Shown piece after piece: positions 34,551-43,669 of a stretch of 64,000 nt of DNA. How positions within the stretch are numbered: the first letter of the stretch is position 1; each line of letters begins with the position of its first letter. Source of the stretch: Mongoliitalea lutea. GTDB lineage: Bacteria > Bacteroidota > Bacteroidia > Cytophagales > Cyclobacteriaceae. The stretch is from positions 216,217-280,216 of the forward strand of contig NZ_BMYF01000002.1 of the NCBI RefSeq assembly GCF_014652135.1. The letters are read 5' to 3'. A program made the translations under genes and the position numbers. The notes below the pieces were generated by a model. The model was not told where the DNA came from, did not search any database, and was given only the letters and a program-made list of their open reading frames with translations.

Positions 34551-35618
34551 ATGAAAACAGCATTAGCTATTGAGGTAACTAAAACCTCTCAGTCAAAACT
34601 AGCCCAAACAGATTTCGATAACTTAATGTTTGGTCAGACCATCAGTGATCACATGTTTGTGGCTGATTACGAAAACGGAGAATGGACTAATCTTCGGATT
34701 GTTCCCTACGAGCCATTAAGCCTTAATCCGGCCAATGCTACGTTGCATTATGGGCAGTCTGTTTTTGAGGGAATGAAAGCCTACAAAAACGATGCAGGAG
34801 AAATCCTTCTATTTAGAGCAGATGCCAACCAAAAGCGACTCAATGCCTCCGCAGAGCGTATGTGTATACCAGAAGTGCCAGAAGAGATCTTCATGGAAGG
34901 CTTGTACAAGTTATTGGAAATGGATGCTGATTGGATTCCACAAAAACCAGGTTACTCTTTGTATGTAAGACCTTTTATCTTTGCTACGGATGACTATTTG
35001 GGTATAAGACCTTCTCAGAAGTATTCCTTTATGATTTTCACATGTCCTGTTGGTCATTATTATGCAAAACCAGTAACTGTAAAAGTAGAGCAAACTTATA
35101 CAAGGGCAGCAGAAGGTGGAACAGGTTATGCCAAAGCGGCTGGTAATTACGCTGCCTCTCTTTATCCAGCTTTATTAGCACAAAAGCAGGGGTACGATCA
35201 GTTACTGTGGACGGATGGCAAAACTCATCAGAATATAGAAGAGTCAGGAACCATGAATGTGATGTTTGTAGTCAATGATACCATCATTACTGCACCCACA
35301 CATACCGGTACCATCCTCAAAGGAATCACCCGTGAGTCTGTGTTGATTTTGGCCAAGGAGATGGGATATGTTGTGGAGGAGCGTTTTATGACAGTGAGCG
35401 AATTGGAAAAATTATTGCAAGCTGGCAAGTTGACGGAAGCCTTCGGGACTGGTACTGCTGCAACTATTGCCCATATTGCAAAAATCAACATCAATGGAGT
35501 CGATTATGAGCTGCCAGCAAAAGGTGAGGATGCTTTCTCCAACCAAGTATTGAGAAAACTGGATGCCATTAAGTATGGTAAGGTGACTGATACCCACGGC
35601 TGGATCCGTAAGGTTTAA
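34551..35618 (+). CDS. ilvE: Branched-chain amino acid aminotransferase
   Basis: A 355-residue PLP enzyme of fold type IV interconverting leucine, isoleucine and valine with their 2-oxo acids. The family pattern is complete: LHYGQSVFEGMKAYKN, YVRPFIFATDDYLG, the lysine-containing GGTGYAKAAGNYAASL (internal aldimine Lys), then EESGTMNVMFV, GITRESVL and EAFGTGTAATIA. Length matches the long bacterial/eukaryotic-type group. It is followed by a strong terminator, so it ends the plus-strand transcript started at 33216 or 33967. Confidence 0.92.
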   Translation: MKTALAIEVTKTSQSKLAQTDFDNLMFGQTISDHMFVADYENGEWTNLRIVPYEPLSLNPANATLHYGQSVFEGMKAYKNDAGEILLFRADANQKRLNASAERMCIPEVPEEIFMEGLYKLLEMDADWIPQKPGYSLYVRPFIFATDDYLGIRPSQKYSFMIFTCPVGHYYAKPVTVKVEQTYTRAAEGGTGYAKAAGNYAASLYPALLAQKQGYDQLLWTDGKTHQNIEESGTMNVMFVVNDTIITAPTHTGTILKGITRESVLILAKEMGYVVEERFMTVSELEKLLQAGKLTEAFGTGTAATIAHIAKININGVDYELPAKGEDAFSNQVLRKLDAIKYGKVTDTHGWIRKV

Positions 35619-35676
35619 TTTTCTAACTTGAAAATTGCTGCCGATGGTAGAATGTCGGCGGATTTGTATAAAACAG

Positions 35677-35719
35677 AAGGGAGTCAACATTGATGAAAAG
35701 ATGTTGACTCCCTTTTTTT
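35677..35719. terminator. Rho-independent terminator after ilvE, possibly bidirectional
   Basis: 14-bp stem AAGGGAGTCAACAT (35677-35690) with its complement (35701-35714), a 10-base loop and a run of seven T (to 35719). It lies between the convergent ilvE and TPR protein genes. Confidence 0.88.
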
Positions 35720-35751
35720 GTTCTTGCTCTCAGAAATCTCCCAGAGTTTAT

Positions 35752-38568
35752 TTATTCGATAAAATCTGCTAATAATCCCTCAATTTCAGCTTTAGCTATC
35801 CAAGCTTCCATGTCTTGAAGTGCATCATTAGCATATTGTTGGAATCCGATTTTTTTAGCCTGATTAATATAAGCTATCCAAAGGAGAGGGTCCTTGTTGA
35901 ACTGCTTGGCATCTTGAAGGATGTTATAGCCTTCCATATCATCTGAAGCATCTGCTACACTTTTAAGAATCAGCGGAGTCCAATAAGGGTTTCTGTCCAA
36001 GCCGAGTTCAGGCTTCAGGAATTGCGCGAAGAAGTTGCCCTCAGGTAAATTCGATCCTTTGTTTTTCACAAATGCTATCCATTCCTGAACATCCTGTTTG
36101 CTGATAGGAAGGGCAGGCTCTTTACTTAGTACTTCTTCAATCAACCCAATATTGGAAGTGTTTAACACATGTGCTTTGTGAACCAATATATGCGTGGCAA
36201 AGGAAGCTTGCAACAAGGATTGCTCGATTTTCAAGAGGTCTTGCATCAACTCTTTTTCGAGTTTTGCATGAAAACCTTTCAGTGCTTCAAAGTATTGTAA
36301 TTGGGGATTTTCTTCCAATTTTCCATCATCTCCCCAGCTCATCCATGAAGGAAAAGGAATATTAAATTTTTGATGGATTCGGATGGCGTCGATTGGGCGA
36401 TTTCCAAAGTAAAGGATTGCCAAATGATGTGGTTTGAAGTCACTTACATTGCGTTCTTCGGCTACCAAGATATCCGTAGCTGCTTTGTCCAAATCCAGCT
36501 GCCCCGCAAGCACCATGGCGCTCCACTGATGGTAATAACCCGCCGAACCCGAAAATATCCCTGCATTTCCGACAAGGTATTTCAATGTTTCGGCAATATC
36601 CCGCTCTTGGTACAGTCGGATAATACGGCTATCCCGAAGATTACGCTCTTGAAATGTTATTTCTGTTGCTTTAATCAAAGAGTCAATCAGCGTTATATCT
36701 TGGGAAAGTAATTGGTTTGGTTGGTTTGTCCAAAGATTCCGAATAGCAGCAGTTTGAACAGTGAAATTTTGGGAAACTTCATTGATTGATAGACTTCCTC
36801 TCCAAAGATTACCTTGTCGATTTGCGGCGGCCAATTGATTGATTTTACTGATTGGGTCATCCGTCTCAAGTAATGTTTCTTCATTTTCCCGTTGATGCTT
36901 TACCTGAAGCCCAATGAAATTTGCATGTGCTACAGGATTTATTTCTTGCAGGGTCTGCAAATATTGGAGTGCATCTGTCGGTCTGTTTAGTTTAGAAAGA
37001 AATAATGCCAAATTATTTTGAAGAAAAGCATTGTCAGGAAAAAGCTTCAATCCTTTTTCTAAATAAAATACTGCTTCAAATACTTTGTCTTGTTCATGAA
37101 GGAGTTTACTAATCAATAAAAGATTCGGTACATTAGGATTAAAATCCATGCTTTGTTCAAGCTGATTCAAGGCTTCTTTTTTATTCCCATCCAAAAGATG
37201 CAGGTGAACAGCAGCATTTTTAGCTTTGTCATTTTTACGATATTGCATCCAAGCGCTTTCATAAAGAATTGTTGCTTGTTTGGGAAGGTCTGCTTGGTAG
37301 TAGTAGTCAGCCGCTTGATTAGTGGACCCTGATATAATGTGATTGATAATAATGGTATCTCCCAAAGCAGCAAGAATTCCCAAAGCCATCAGGCTACCTA
37401 TTCTCATATGGAAATAGGCAAAATGCTGAGGTTTAAAGATGATTTTTCCGACCTCTTTGCCACTATTTAATATCCCTGTAAAATTTGCCAAAACATAGAC
37501 AAAAAATAGTAAAGACAATGCAACCTGACCATAGAGGAAGATATGGTCGAAGAAATCAATATAGGGTTGATTTTCTGTGAAAATAGCTTTCCCCCAAGTC
37601 CAAAGGCAGATAGCGAAAAAAGTAAGGTAGAGACTTTCTCCGATAAAGGGAAGGGGGAAAGGTTGTTCTGTTTGGCTAATTTTTTCTCTGTAGACAAATA
37701 AACCTACAACTCCCGCAATAAAAAACAACAAGAGAGGTGGGACTACCGGAAAAGGAAGCTGAATATCACCTAATAGATCTAGCAACGTGAAAAAAACTAA
37801 AAAGAAATATAAAAAGAACAGCACCAGCAAATGGTAGGTGATTTTTAGTTGAACACCTTTGTTTAATTTCAACAATAAAATGGTCGTACCTGAGAAGATT
37901 GCATGTCCAATGTGCAAAAGGAAAATTGCACTCAAAGCCACAGCGGGTAGGGTCAAGTTTTCGGCAATAAGGAGGGCTGCTGCGGGCATTTCACTGAAAT
38001 AAATCAGCCCAAGCAGGGTCAAGGTCGCAATGGCAAATGTCAGTGAGAATCTTTGGATAAGCGTCCAATGATTTTGGTAAAAATTGATATATACTAAGGG
38101 CACAATCCAACCAACGAGCATCCAAATCAAGGCATAATTGCTATAAATTCCACCGATGTTCAAGCTGTTGATACCTGAGATGGATAATACGGCCATCCAA
38201 ACACCCATGCTGATGATAAAGGGAGTTCGCTTGAAGGTGCTGAGCAAAGAAGAAATCAACACCAATAAAATCCAGATGATTGTCCCCCATAGCAAAGAGA
38301 GTTTGGGAAAACTTAGTGGCGGAAGGGATTCGTAGCTTTGAAAAAGGATGAAGTTTTCTACTTGAATCGGAAAGATTTCTAATCCTAGCTGTATGTAATC
38401 CAAGGGGACATTGATGGATTCTGCAAAAACTCCCGGTAGGATTTGGAAGATTCCTCTATCCCAAAACCATACGCTGTACAAGAGAAAAAGCCCTCCCGTA
38501 ATCACAAAGAAGAGGGGAAGGCCTTTGAAGAAACGTATATCTTTTTCTTGAGGGGTTGTCAGGGGCAT
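35752..38568 (-). CDS. Large polytopic membrane protein with C-terminal TPR repeats
   Basis: A 938-residue protein. The first about 420 residues hold roughly 11-12 membrane helices (for example GLPLFFVITGGLFLLYSVWF, ALIWMLVGWIVPLVYINFY). Residues about 425-570 are TPR-like (AADYYYQADLPKQATILYES, PNLLLISKLLHEQDKVFEAV, LQNNLALFLSKLNRPTDALQ), and the remaining helical tail may be periplasmic. It resembles Bacteroidota TPR-membrane proteins of unknown role and possibly glycan-transfer relatives; no catalytic motif was found. Its ATG overlaps the gatC stop by one base (TAATG), so it depends on gatC translation. Confidence 0.7.
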   Translation of the reverse strand: MPLTTPQEKDIRFFKGLPLFFVITGGLFLLYSVWFWDRGIFQILPGVFAESINVPLDYIQLGLEIFPIQVENFILFQSYESLPPLSFPKLSLLWGTIIWILLVLISSLLSTFKRTPFIISMGVWMAVLSISGINSLNIGGIYSNYALIWMLVGWIVPLVYINFYQNHWTLIQRFSLTFAIATLTLLGLIYFSEMPAAALLIAENLTLPAVALSAIFLLHIGHAIFSGTTILLLKLNKGVQLKITYHLLVLFFLYFFLVFFTLLDLLGDIQLPFPVVPPLLLFFIAGVVGLFVYREKISQTEQPFPLPFIGESLYLTFFAICLWTWGKAIFTENQPYIDFFDHIFLYGQVALSLLFFVYVLANFTGILNSGKEVGKIIFKPQHFAYFHMRIGSLMALGILAALGDTIIINHIISGSTNQAADYYYQADLPKQATILYESAWMQYRKNDKAKNAAVHLHLLDGNKKEALNQLEQSMDFNPNVPNLLLISKLLHEQDKVFEAVFYLEKGLKLFPDNAFLQNNLALFLSKLNRPTDALQYLQTLQEINPVAHANFIGLQVKHQRENEETLLETDDPISKINQLAAANRQGNLWRGSLSINEVSQNFTVQTAAIRNLWTNQPNQLLSQDITLIDSLIKATEITFQERNLRDSRIIRLYQERDIAETLKYLVGNAGIFSGSAGYYHQWSAMVLAGQLDLDKAATDILVAEERNVSDFKPHHLAILYFGNRPIDAIRIHQKFNIPFPSWMSWGDDGKLEENPQLQYFEALKGFHAKLEKELMQDLLKIEQSLLQASFATHILVHKAHVLNTSNIGLIEEVLSKEPALPISKQDVQEWIAFVKNKGSNLPEGNFFAQFLKPELGLDRNPYWTPLILKSVADASDDMEGYNILQDAKQFNKDPLLWIAYINQAKKIGFQQYANDALQDMEAWIAKAEIEGLLADFIE

Positions 38569-38855
38569 TATTCTAAAACCTTTGGTACTCGGAAATAATC
38601 AGAATCTCTCTGTGGGGCATTTTTCAATGCCTGCTCATGGGAAAGGTGTTCGCCTTCGACATCTTCCCGCATAACATTAACTTCGGAAGACATGGTGGTG
38701 ATGGGTTCTACATTTTCTGTATCCACCTCATTCAACTGTTCCTCCCAATCCAGGATTTGGGTCATGTCACGTTTCATTTTTTCCAAGCCTGCTTCGTCAA
38801 ATTCCAAGCGTGCAAGATGTGCGATTTTTTTTACGGTATTTACGTCTACTTTCAT
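38568..38855 (-). CDS. gatC: Asp-tRNA(Asn)/Glu-tRNA(Gln) amidotransferase subunit C
   Basis: A 95-residue subunit of the GatCAB amidotransferase that converts misacylated Glu-tRNA(Gln) and Asp-tRNA(Asn). Features: VKKIAHLARLEFDEAGLEK at the start, the linker DTENVEPITT and the C-terminal DSDYFRVPKVLE. gatA and gatB are not in the window. It overlaps plsC (ATGA, 38852-38855) and the TPR gene (1 base), so these three unrelated functions are translated as one coupled unit. Confidence 0.92.
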   Translation of the reverse strand: MKVDVNTVKKIAHLARLEFDEAGLEKMKRDMTQILDWEEQLNEVDTENVEPITTMSSEVNVMREDVEGEHLSHEQALKNAPQRDSDYFRVPKVLE

Positions 38856-39613
38856 AATTCTAGTGGTGTTTTATCCTCTTCGGCAAGGCCATTATCGGCC
38901 CATAGCTGTTGTTGAATGACTTCATAGCATTTCTCCCGAATGTTGGGGGTGTCTGCACTTGCCAAACCTTTGGTTTCGATGGGGGGATGGATTACCAACT
39001 TCCCTCGCTTGAAATTTAAGGTTAATTTTCCGTCATCAGGCAAAATTAAATGATTAAACGATAAGGTGACAGGAATCACAGGGATTTGTTTGTCGATAGC
39101 CATGGTAAATGCCCCATCTTTGAAGCGGTTCATATGTGGGGGTGCTCCTGTGGTAATTCCTCCCTCAGGGAAAATTACAATACTGCTGCCTTGATCGATA
39201 TGTCGCTTGGCACGAATCAGGACAGCACCGCGGCTTTTGGCACTTTGTCTGTCCACTGCGATGTGCAGTTTTTTGAAATAGTACCCAAATAAGGGGATTT
39301 TACGAATAGAACTTTTACCCACGTATACCACATCATCCGGAATGTAGCCCATCATGGCAATGTCCAAGTAGGAGAAATGATTGGCTGCAAATACGTATGG
39401 TTGCCCCTTTTTAATATGCTGACGCCCCTCAATTTTGACGGGCATGCAGATGATGGTAAAGTATACCCGTGCCCAAAACTGATTCACCTTGCGCCCATAG
39501 CGCTGCATTCCCGGGATCCAACTTGCTGCTAAAAACAGGGGAAAGAGTATCAGGAAGGTGAGTACAAAAAGGATAAATGCGTAGGCAGTATAGATTTTTC
39601 TCAGTAAAAGCAT
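38852..39613 (-). CDS. plsC: 1-acyl-sn-glycerol-3-phosphate acyltransferase
   Basis: A 253-residue membrane-associated enzyme adding the second acyl chain of phosphatidic acid. One N-terminal membrane segment (TAYAFILFVLTFLILFPLFL), the catalytic HX4D motif in AANHFSYLDIAMMG, the glycerol-phosphate-binding FPEGGITTGAP and VIPVTLSFNHLILP. Starting at 39613 (MLLLRKIYTAY) leaves 1 base after the haemoglobin stop; an earlier ATG at 39640 would overlap that gene by 26 bases. Part of the 42235-35752 operon. Confidence 0.88.
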   Translation of the reverse strand: MLLLRKIYTAYAFILFVLTFLILFPLFLAASWIPGMQRYGRKVNQFWARVYFTIICMPVKIEGRQHIKKGQPYVFAANHFSYLDIAMMGYIPDDVVYVGKSSIRKIPLFGYYFKKLHIAVDRQSAKSRGAVLIRAKRHIDQGSSIVIFPEGGITTGAPPHMNRFKDGAFTMAIDKQIPVIPVTLSFNHLILPDDGKLTLNFKRGKLVIHPPIETKGLASADTPNIREKCYEVIQQQLWADNGLAEEDKTPLEL

Positions 39614-39614
39614 C

Positions 39615-39983
39615 TTAGGAATTGACCATGTGGTTAGCAACTTTTACAAAGTAATTCATTAAGGTTTCCCGCAAATCTGTATCCATTTGGATTTCATCCA
39701 TCGCCCGCAACATGCAGTCCATCCAAATCGTGCGCATGTGTTGATCTATTTTCCATTGAAAATGTCTGCGTCGGAGCATGGGATGTCCACGTTGTTCCAA
39801 ATAAGTGTGCGGTCCGCCAAATACGTGGAGAAGAAACCAGTAGAGCCTGTCTTCAGCCCCACTGAGATCTTCATCCGGATATAATCTTCTGAGTTCCGGT
39901 TCTTGGCGGACATGCAGGTAGAAATGCTTGACTAGCAAGCGGATTTTTTCATCACCTAAGGTCTCGTAAATACTGGAATTCAT
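39615..39983 (-). CDS. Group II-like truncated haemoglobin
   Basis: A 122-residue 2-over-2 globin that binds haem in the cytoplasm. Marks of the family: IYETLGDEKIRLLVKHFYLH, the YPDEDLSGAEDRLYWFLLHV helix, the FGGPHTYLEQRGHPMLRRRH segment with the proximal histidine (RRRHFQW), and a tryptophan (RTIWMDCM). Members handle oxygen, nitric oxide or redox stress. It sits between a SlyD-like PPIase and plsC in the operon, with 22 bases before and 1 base after. Confidence 0.85.
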   Translation of the reverse strand: MNSSIYETLGDEKIRLLVKHFYLHVRQEPELRRLYPDEDLSGAEDRLYWFLLHVFGGPHTYLEQRGHPMLRRRHFQWKIDQHMRTIWMDCMLRAMDEIQMDTDLRETLMNYFVKVANHMVNS

Positions 39984-40005
39984 AAGGTTTGCTCAACTAA
40001 CTCGA

Positions 40006-40530
40006 TTAATGTTGATGACCGTGTTCGCCATGTACATGACCATGGGAAAGTTCCTCTGCGGTAGCTTCGCGCACTTCCATCACTTCACCTTCGAAGTGAA
40101 GATCAAAACCTACCAAAGGATGGTTGAAGTCCAATAATACTTCCTCTCCCAAATCTTTCAATACTTTGGCTTGCATAGGATAGCCATTTTCATCCATTAA
40201 TGGAAGGAAGTTTCCTTCATCCAACATGCCTTCTTCAAAGCCTCTTTCAGAAGTGAATTGTGCCTTGGGGATGGCCATGATCATTTCATCATCTGCTTCT
40301 CCATAAGCTTCTGCGGCTAGTAAAGTGAAGGAAAAGCTTTCACCCTGTTTTTTACCGGCTAGTAGCTCTTCGAATTTTTCAGGAAGTCCACTGTTTCCAA
40401 ACAAAAAATAGAAGGGATCATCTTCATCCCGTACTTCCACGCTAAAAGGTGCTGATTCGATTTCGTCGGCTTCTCTGCTGACTTTTAATTCATAGGTAAG
40501 ACCTACGACCGTGTTATTTGTTATTTCCAT
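40006..40530 (-). CDS. SlyD-like FKBP-type peptidyl-prolyl cis-trans isomerase
   Basis: A 174-residue cytoplasmic protein starting at 40530 (MEITNNTVVGLTYELKVS). The FKBP part is split by the insert-in-flap domain: DPFYFLFGNSGLPEKFEELL, GESFSFTLLAAEAYGEADDE, and VLLDFNHPLVGFDLHFEGEV. The tail HGHVHGEHGHQH is a metal-binding histidine stretch as in E. coli SlyD. It acts as a chaperone and may supply nickel. On the minus strand a TACCTTTG box lies only 4 bases before the ATG, within the end of the intergenic gap. Confidence 0.9.
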   Translation of the reverse strand: MEITNNTVVGLTYELKVSREADEIESAPFSVEVRDEDDPFYFLFGNSGLPEKFEELLAGKKQGESFSFTLLAAEAYGEADDEMIMAIPKAQFTSERGFEEGMLDEGNFLPLMDENGYPMQAKVLKDLGEEVLLDFNHPLVGFDLHFEGEVMEVREATAEELSHGHVHGEHGHQH

Positions 40531-40534
40531 GCTG

Positions 40535-40542
40535 CAAAGGTA
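40535..40542 (-). promoter_or_regulatory. Possible internal promoter -7 box giving a near-leaderless slyD transcript
   Basis: On the minus strand TACCTTTG precedes CAGC-ATG directly, so transcription would begin at or inside the start codon. No matching TTG is present 19-21 bases upstream, which weakens it. Confidence 0.35.
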
Positions 40543-40544
40543 CA

Positions 40545-40862
40545 TTATTTAATGGCACCGTTTATCATAACTGCCAAAATACAGAGCATGCTGATGCTGA
40601 ATGCGAACATGACTTGGCCCCATTTTTTTCTGGACACTGCAATGATAGCAAATCCAAAAATTAGCAAGAATAGGCATGCGAAAATGAATAATACTTGTTG
40701 GTATAATTCAGTGGAAGCATAATAGTAAGGAGGAGTGAAGTCCTCGGTGATTTCCGGGATACTTCCCTCTCCAAAGCGTAAACTGATCCATTCACTCCAA
40801 TAGGCAAAAGCAAAAATACCAGAAGAAATGATCGCCGCGAAGGCAATGAATAATTTGTTCAT
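40545..40862 (-). CDS. Small membrane protein of unknown function
   Basis: A 105-residue protein with three likely membrane helices (LFIAFAAIISSGIFAFAYW, VLFIFACLFLLIFGFAIIAV, GQVMFAFSISMLCILAVMI) and a short periplasmic loop rich in Pro/Tyr (DFTPPYYYAS). No family recognised. It lies 11 bases after the NfeD protease gene and 14 bases before the slyD-like gene, so it belongs to the operon and may work with the membrane protease, an inference from position. Confidence 0.6.
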   Translation of the reverse strand: MNKLFIAFAAIISSGIFAFAYWSEWISLRFGEGSIPEITEDFTPPYYYASTELYQQVLFIFACLFLLIFGFAIIAVSRKKWGQVMFAFSISMLCILAVMINGAIK

Positions 40863-40873
40863 GTCAATCGTTC

Positions 40874-42235
40874 TTATGCTTTTTTGACTTTGAGTGAAGT
40901 GCCTTCTGTGCTGATGACTTTGATGGCCTCACCTTTATCAATAAACTCTCCTCTGGAGTATGCATCGTAGACTTCATCGTCAATAACCACTTTTCCACTA
41001 GGCATCAATCGGGTATGCGCGAGGCCTTCTTTCCCCAACAAATCATCGGAATATAGTGTGGATGAATAGCCCTCCGTTCTTTTTTGTGTGGTAGCAAGTG
41101 CGATGGAACTGAATGCCTGCCATTGATTGACTTTGGGCGCAAAGTAGAATATCAGTCCTATTGCGCAGATAGCTGCCAAAATAACTGTCAGGAGTGCAAC
41201 AAATAGGTCTCCTGTTGGAACAAAGGTGAAATCAAAGGCATTGTTAGGAATCATTCCTAAGGTCAGGCCTGTCAATATCCCTATGATGCCTAAGACTCCA
41301 AAAATCCCAAAACCTGGTATGACAAATACTTCCACGAGGAGGAGGATGACGCCCACAATGAAAATTGCGATTTCCCAATTTTCTGCGAGTCCCGTTAGGT
41401 AATAAGGGATAAAGTAAAGGATAATAGCAGTAATCGAAGCAGCCAAAGGAAACCCAACACCCGGTGTCTGAATTTCAAAATAAATGCCTGCAAAAATGAC
41501 CAGAATTAAAAATCCACTCACAGCAGGATTAAGGAAAAAGGCGATGACGCTCTCCACATTCGAGGTTTCATAGCCGACAAATTCGTACGCTTCAATTCCC
41601 AATAATTTCATGACCTCATCCTTGTTTTTAGCTTCTCCTTCGCTGAATCCATTTTTGATGGCTTCGGATACGGAGAAGGTAATGACGGAGCCTTTTTCTG
41701 ATACCCCGGGAATTTCAATATTTTGGTCAACCATGGCTTCGGCAATTTTAGGATCCCTGCCTTTGGCTTCGGCGGTGCTTCGCATCATGGAACGCATGTA
41801 GGATTGGTATTTGTCAGGCGCAGCATCTCCGCCGCCTCCCATCACTACCGTAGCAGCACCTATGCTTGCTCCTGGAGCCATATAAATGCTATCACAAGCA
41901 ATGGAAATCAAGGCTCCCGCAGAAGCCGCGTCTTTGTTGATCCACACATGGATTGGTTTTTCAAACTCCATAACCATGGTGCGGATATCATCAGCATCGT
42001 TAACAGCACCTCCATAAGTGTCCATTTCGATCAAGACTAGATCCGCTTCTTTTTTTATGGCATCTTCCAAGGCAAGTTTCACCTTTCGATTCATCCGTGG
42101 ATCAATGTTGTCATCGATTTTAAACGTAAATACAGTTTTTTTTGTCCGGGTGCTATCATTTACCTCCTGTGCGAGTGCAGGTTGCATTAGCAGGGAGGTA
42201 AAGAAGGCGAGGCAAACGAAAAATAGGTATTTCAT
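40874..42235 (-). CDS. NfeD-family ClpP-class membrane serine protease
   Basis: A 453-residue protein from the ATG at 42235 (MKYLFFVCLAFFTSLLMQPA, signal peptide). The periplasmic ClpP/SppA-like domain includes LIEMDTYGGAV and the nucleophile serine in KDAASAGALISIACD; a middle region has four to five membrane helices (about 235-385), and the C-terminal 65 residues form an OB-fold NfeD domain (LLGKEGLAHTRLMPSGKV). Such proteases cleave membrane-bound stomatin-like partners and affect membrane quality. The frame reaching 42286 adds residues without signal features. First gene of the minus operon that ends at 35752. Confidence 0.88.
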   Translation of the reverse strand: MKYLFFVCLAFFTSLLMQPALAQEVNDSTRTKKTVFTFKIDDNIDPRMNRKVKLALEDAIKKEADLVLIEMDTYGGAVNDADDIRTMVMEFEKPIHVWINKDAASAGALISIACDSIYMAPGASIGAATVVMGGGGDAAPDKYQSYMRSMMRSTAEAKGRDPKIAEAMVDQNIEIPGVSEKGSVITFSVSEAIKNGFSEGEAKNKDEVMKLLGIEAYEFVGYETSNVESVIAFFLNPAVSGFLILVIFAGIYFEIQTPGVGFPLAASITAIILYFIPYYLTGLAENWEIAIFIVGVILLLVEVFVIPGFGIFGVLGIIGILTGLTLGMIPNNAFDFTFVPTGDLFVALLTVILAAICAIGLIFYFAPKVNQWQAFSSIALATTQKRTEGYSSTLYSDDLLGKEGLAHTRLMPSGKVVIDDEVYDAYSRGEFIDKGEAIKVISTEGTSLKVKKA

Positions 42236-42416
42236 GGTCAGTAGATTTTGAATTTCAATATAGGAATTATTGATTTGCTTCTGCAAGATTCCAATGATTT
42301 AACTTTTTTTCTTGCTCAATCGTTTGTAATCTCTGAAAAAACCGAGAAAAAATTAACCATGCCAACAAAGTGGTTTCATTCTTGTAAATGATAAAATTTA
42401 TCTGAAATTTGTACCC

Positions 42417-43604
42417 ATGAAATTAAACCATCTTATGAGACATCTTATCCTTATTGGTCTATTTTTAATCACGTCTGTTGTTGTGCAGGCATCTTCCTTA
42501 GCGTTGATGGATTCCATCGGAATTGAGCGGGTGGGCGATAAGACCTTTATTATCCATCAGGTTTCTCAGGGAGAAACACTATTTGGGCTGTCAAGAAGGT
42601 ATCAGGTGGCTGTTAATGATATTATTCAATCCAATGAGAACTTGCAGGATGGTTTAAAAATGGGGGCTAGGGTTCGTGTTCCGTATGTTTCCAAAGCAAG
42701 CTTGGCGCCAAATGAACAAATTCACCGAGTGGCGGCAGGTGAGACGATGTTTGCTATTTCCAGAAAATACAATGTTTCTGTCAGCGATATTTTATCCTGG
42801 AACAATCTTCAAGGCTCTGATCTGAGTGTTGGTCAGGCTCTAGTGATCAAAGGTGCAGCTGTTGCTCAAACAGCTCCAAGCCCTGCAGCACCTACTGCCT
42901 CCGCTCCGACAACTCCTCCTGCGAGTTCAACTCCTGCACGTACCAATGAACAGGTCAGTACCCCTCCGGCAGTTGCGGCTACTCCTCCGGTAACTACTGC
43001 GACTAGCGCCGCACCAAGAACTGAAAGTAGACAGCCTGCTGCAACGGGTACAATTCCAGCTACGGTACCGGGAGAATGGATTTCACATACAGTAGAGCCA
43101 GGAGAGACACTATTTGCCATTTCCCGTAAGTATGAAGCTTCTATGGATGATTTGATTTCTTGGAATAATTTATCATCCAACAATCTACAAGCAGGTCAGA
43201 AATTAAAAGTAGGTAGAACACAAGTTTCTTCCGATCAGGTACCTGTGGTAAAAGCTACTGTGCCAGTAAAAGTCAACAATGAGCGCGTAGATGCCCGTGT
43301 AGTGACGGAAGGTGCATCCGGTACCGCTGATACTTCTTTCAAAGATATTCGTGAGACAGGTTTAGCTGAGGTGATCGATGGTACAGGGAATCATAAGAAA
43401 TACCTGGTACTTCACAGAACCGCACCTGTTGGGACGATCATGCGCGTGCGGAATGAAGAAAACGATGTGACGATTTTTGCTCGTGTGGTGGGGAAATTGC
43501 CTGATACCGGAGATAATAGCCGTTTGCTGATTAAGCTTTCCAAGGCTGCATTTGATCAGTTAAAGGCTGTTAATGCACGTTTCCCGGTGGAGGTTTCTTA
43601 TTAA
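42417..43604 (+). CDS. Secreted LysM protein with RlpA-like C-terminal domain
   Basis: A 395-residue exported protein. A signal peptide (ends VQAS) is followed by three LysM peptidoglycan-binding repeats: HQVSQGETLFGLSRRYQVAV, HRVAAGETMFAISRKYNVSV and HTVEPGETLFAISRKYEASM. Between repeats 2 and 3 lies a Pro/Ala/Thr-rich linker of about 75 residues, likely glycosylated or extended. The C-terminal about 95 residues (YLVLHRTAPVGTIMRVRNEE) look like the double-psi barrel of RlpA/septal proteins. It probably binds and maybe cleaves or organises peptidoglycan in the periplasm. Monocistronic. Confidence 0.85.
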   Translation: MKLNHLMRHLILIGLFLITSVVVQASSLALMDSIGIERVGDKTFIIHQVSQGETLFGLSRRYQVAVNDIIQSNENLQDGLKMGARVRVPYVSKASLAPNEQIHRVAAGETMFAISRKYNVSVSDILSWNNLQGSDLSVGQALVIKGAAVAQTAPSPAAPTASAPTTPPASSTPARTNEQVSTPPAVAATPPVTTATSAAPRTESRQPAATGTIPATVPGEWISHTVEPGETLFAISRKYEASMDDLISWNNLSSNNLQAGQKLKVGRTQVSSDQVPVVKATVPVKVNNERVDARVVTEGASGTADTSFKDIRETGLAEVIDGTGNHKKYLVLHRTAPVGTIMRVRNEENDVTIFARVVGKLPDTGDNSRLLIKLSKAAFDQLKAVNARFPVEVSY

Positions 43605-43619
43605 GTTCCATAAGCCTGT

Positions 43620-43650
43620 TTTGATTTCCCTAGCGTAGAGTGTACCTTTG
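43620..43650 (+). promoter_or_regulatory. Bacteroidota-type promoter
   Basis: TTTG (43620-43623), 19-base spacer, TACCTTTG (43643-43650), an excellent match to TTTG-N19-TAnnTTTG, 19 bases upstream of the gene at 43670. Confidence 0.65.
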
Positions 43651-43669
43651 GGGTTTGGATTAGTGCAGC

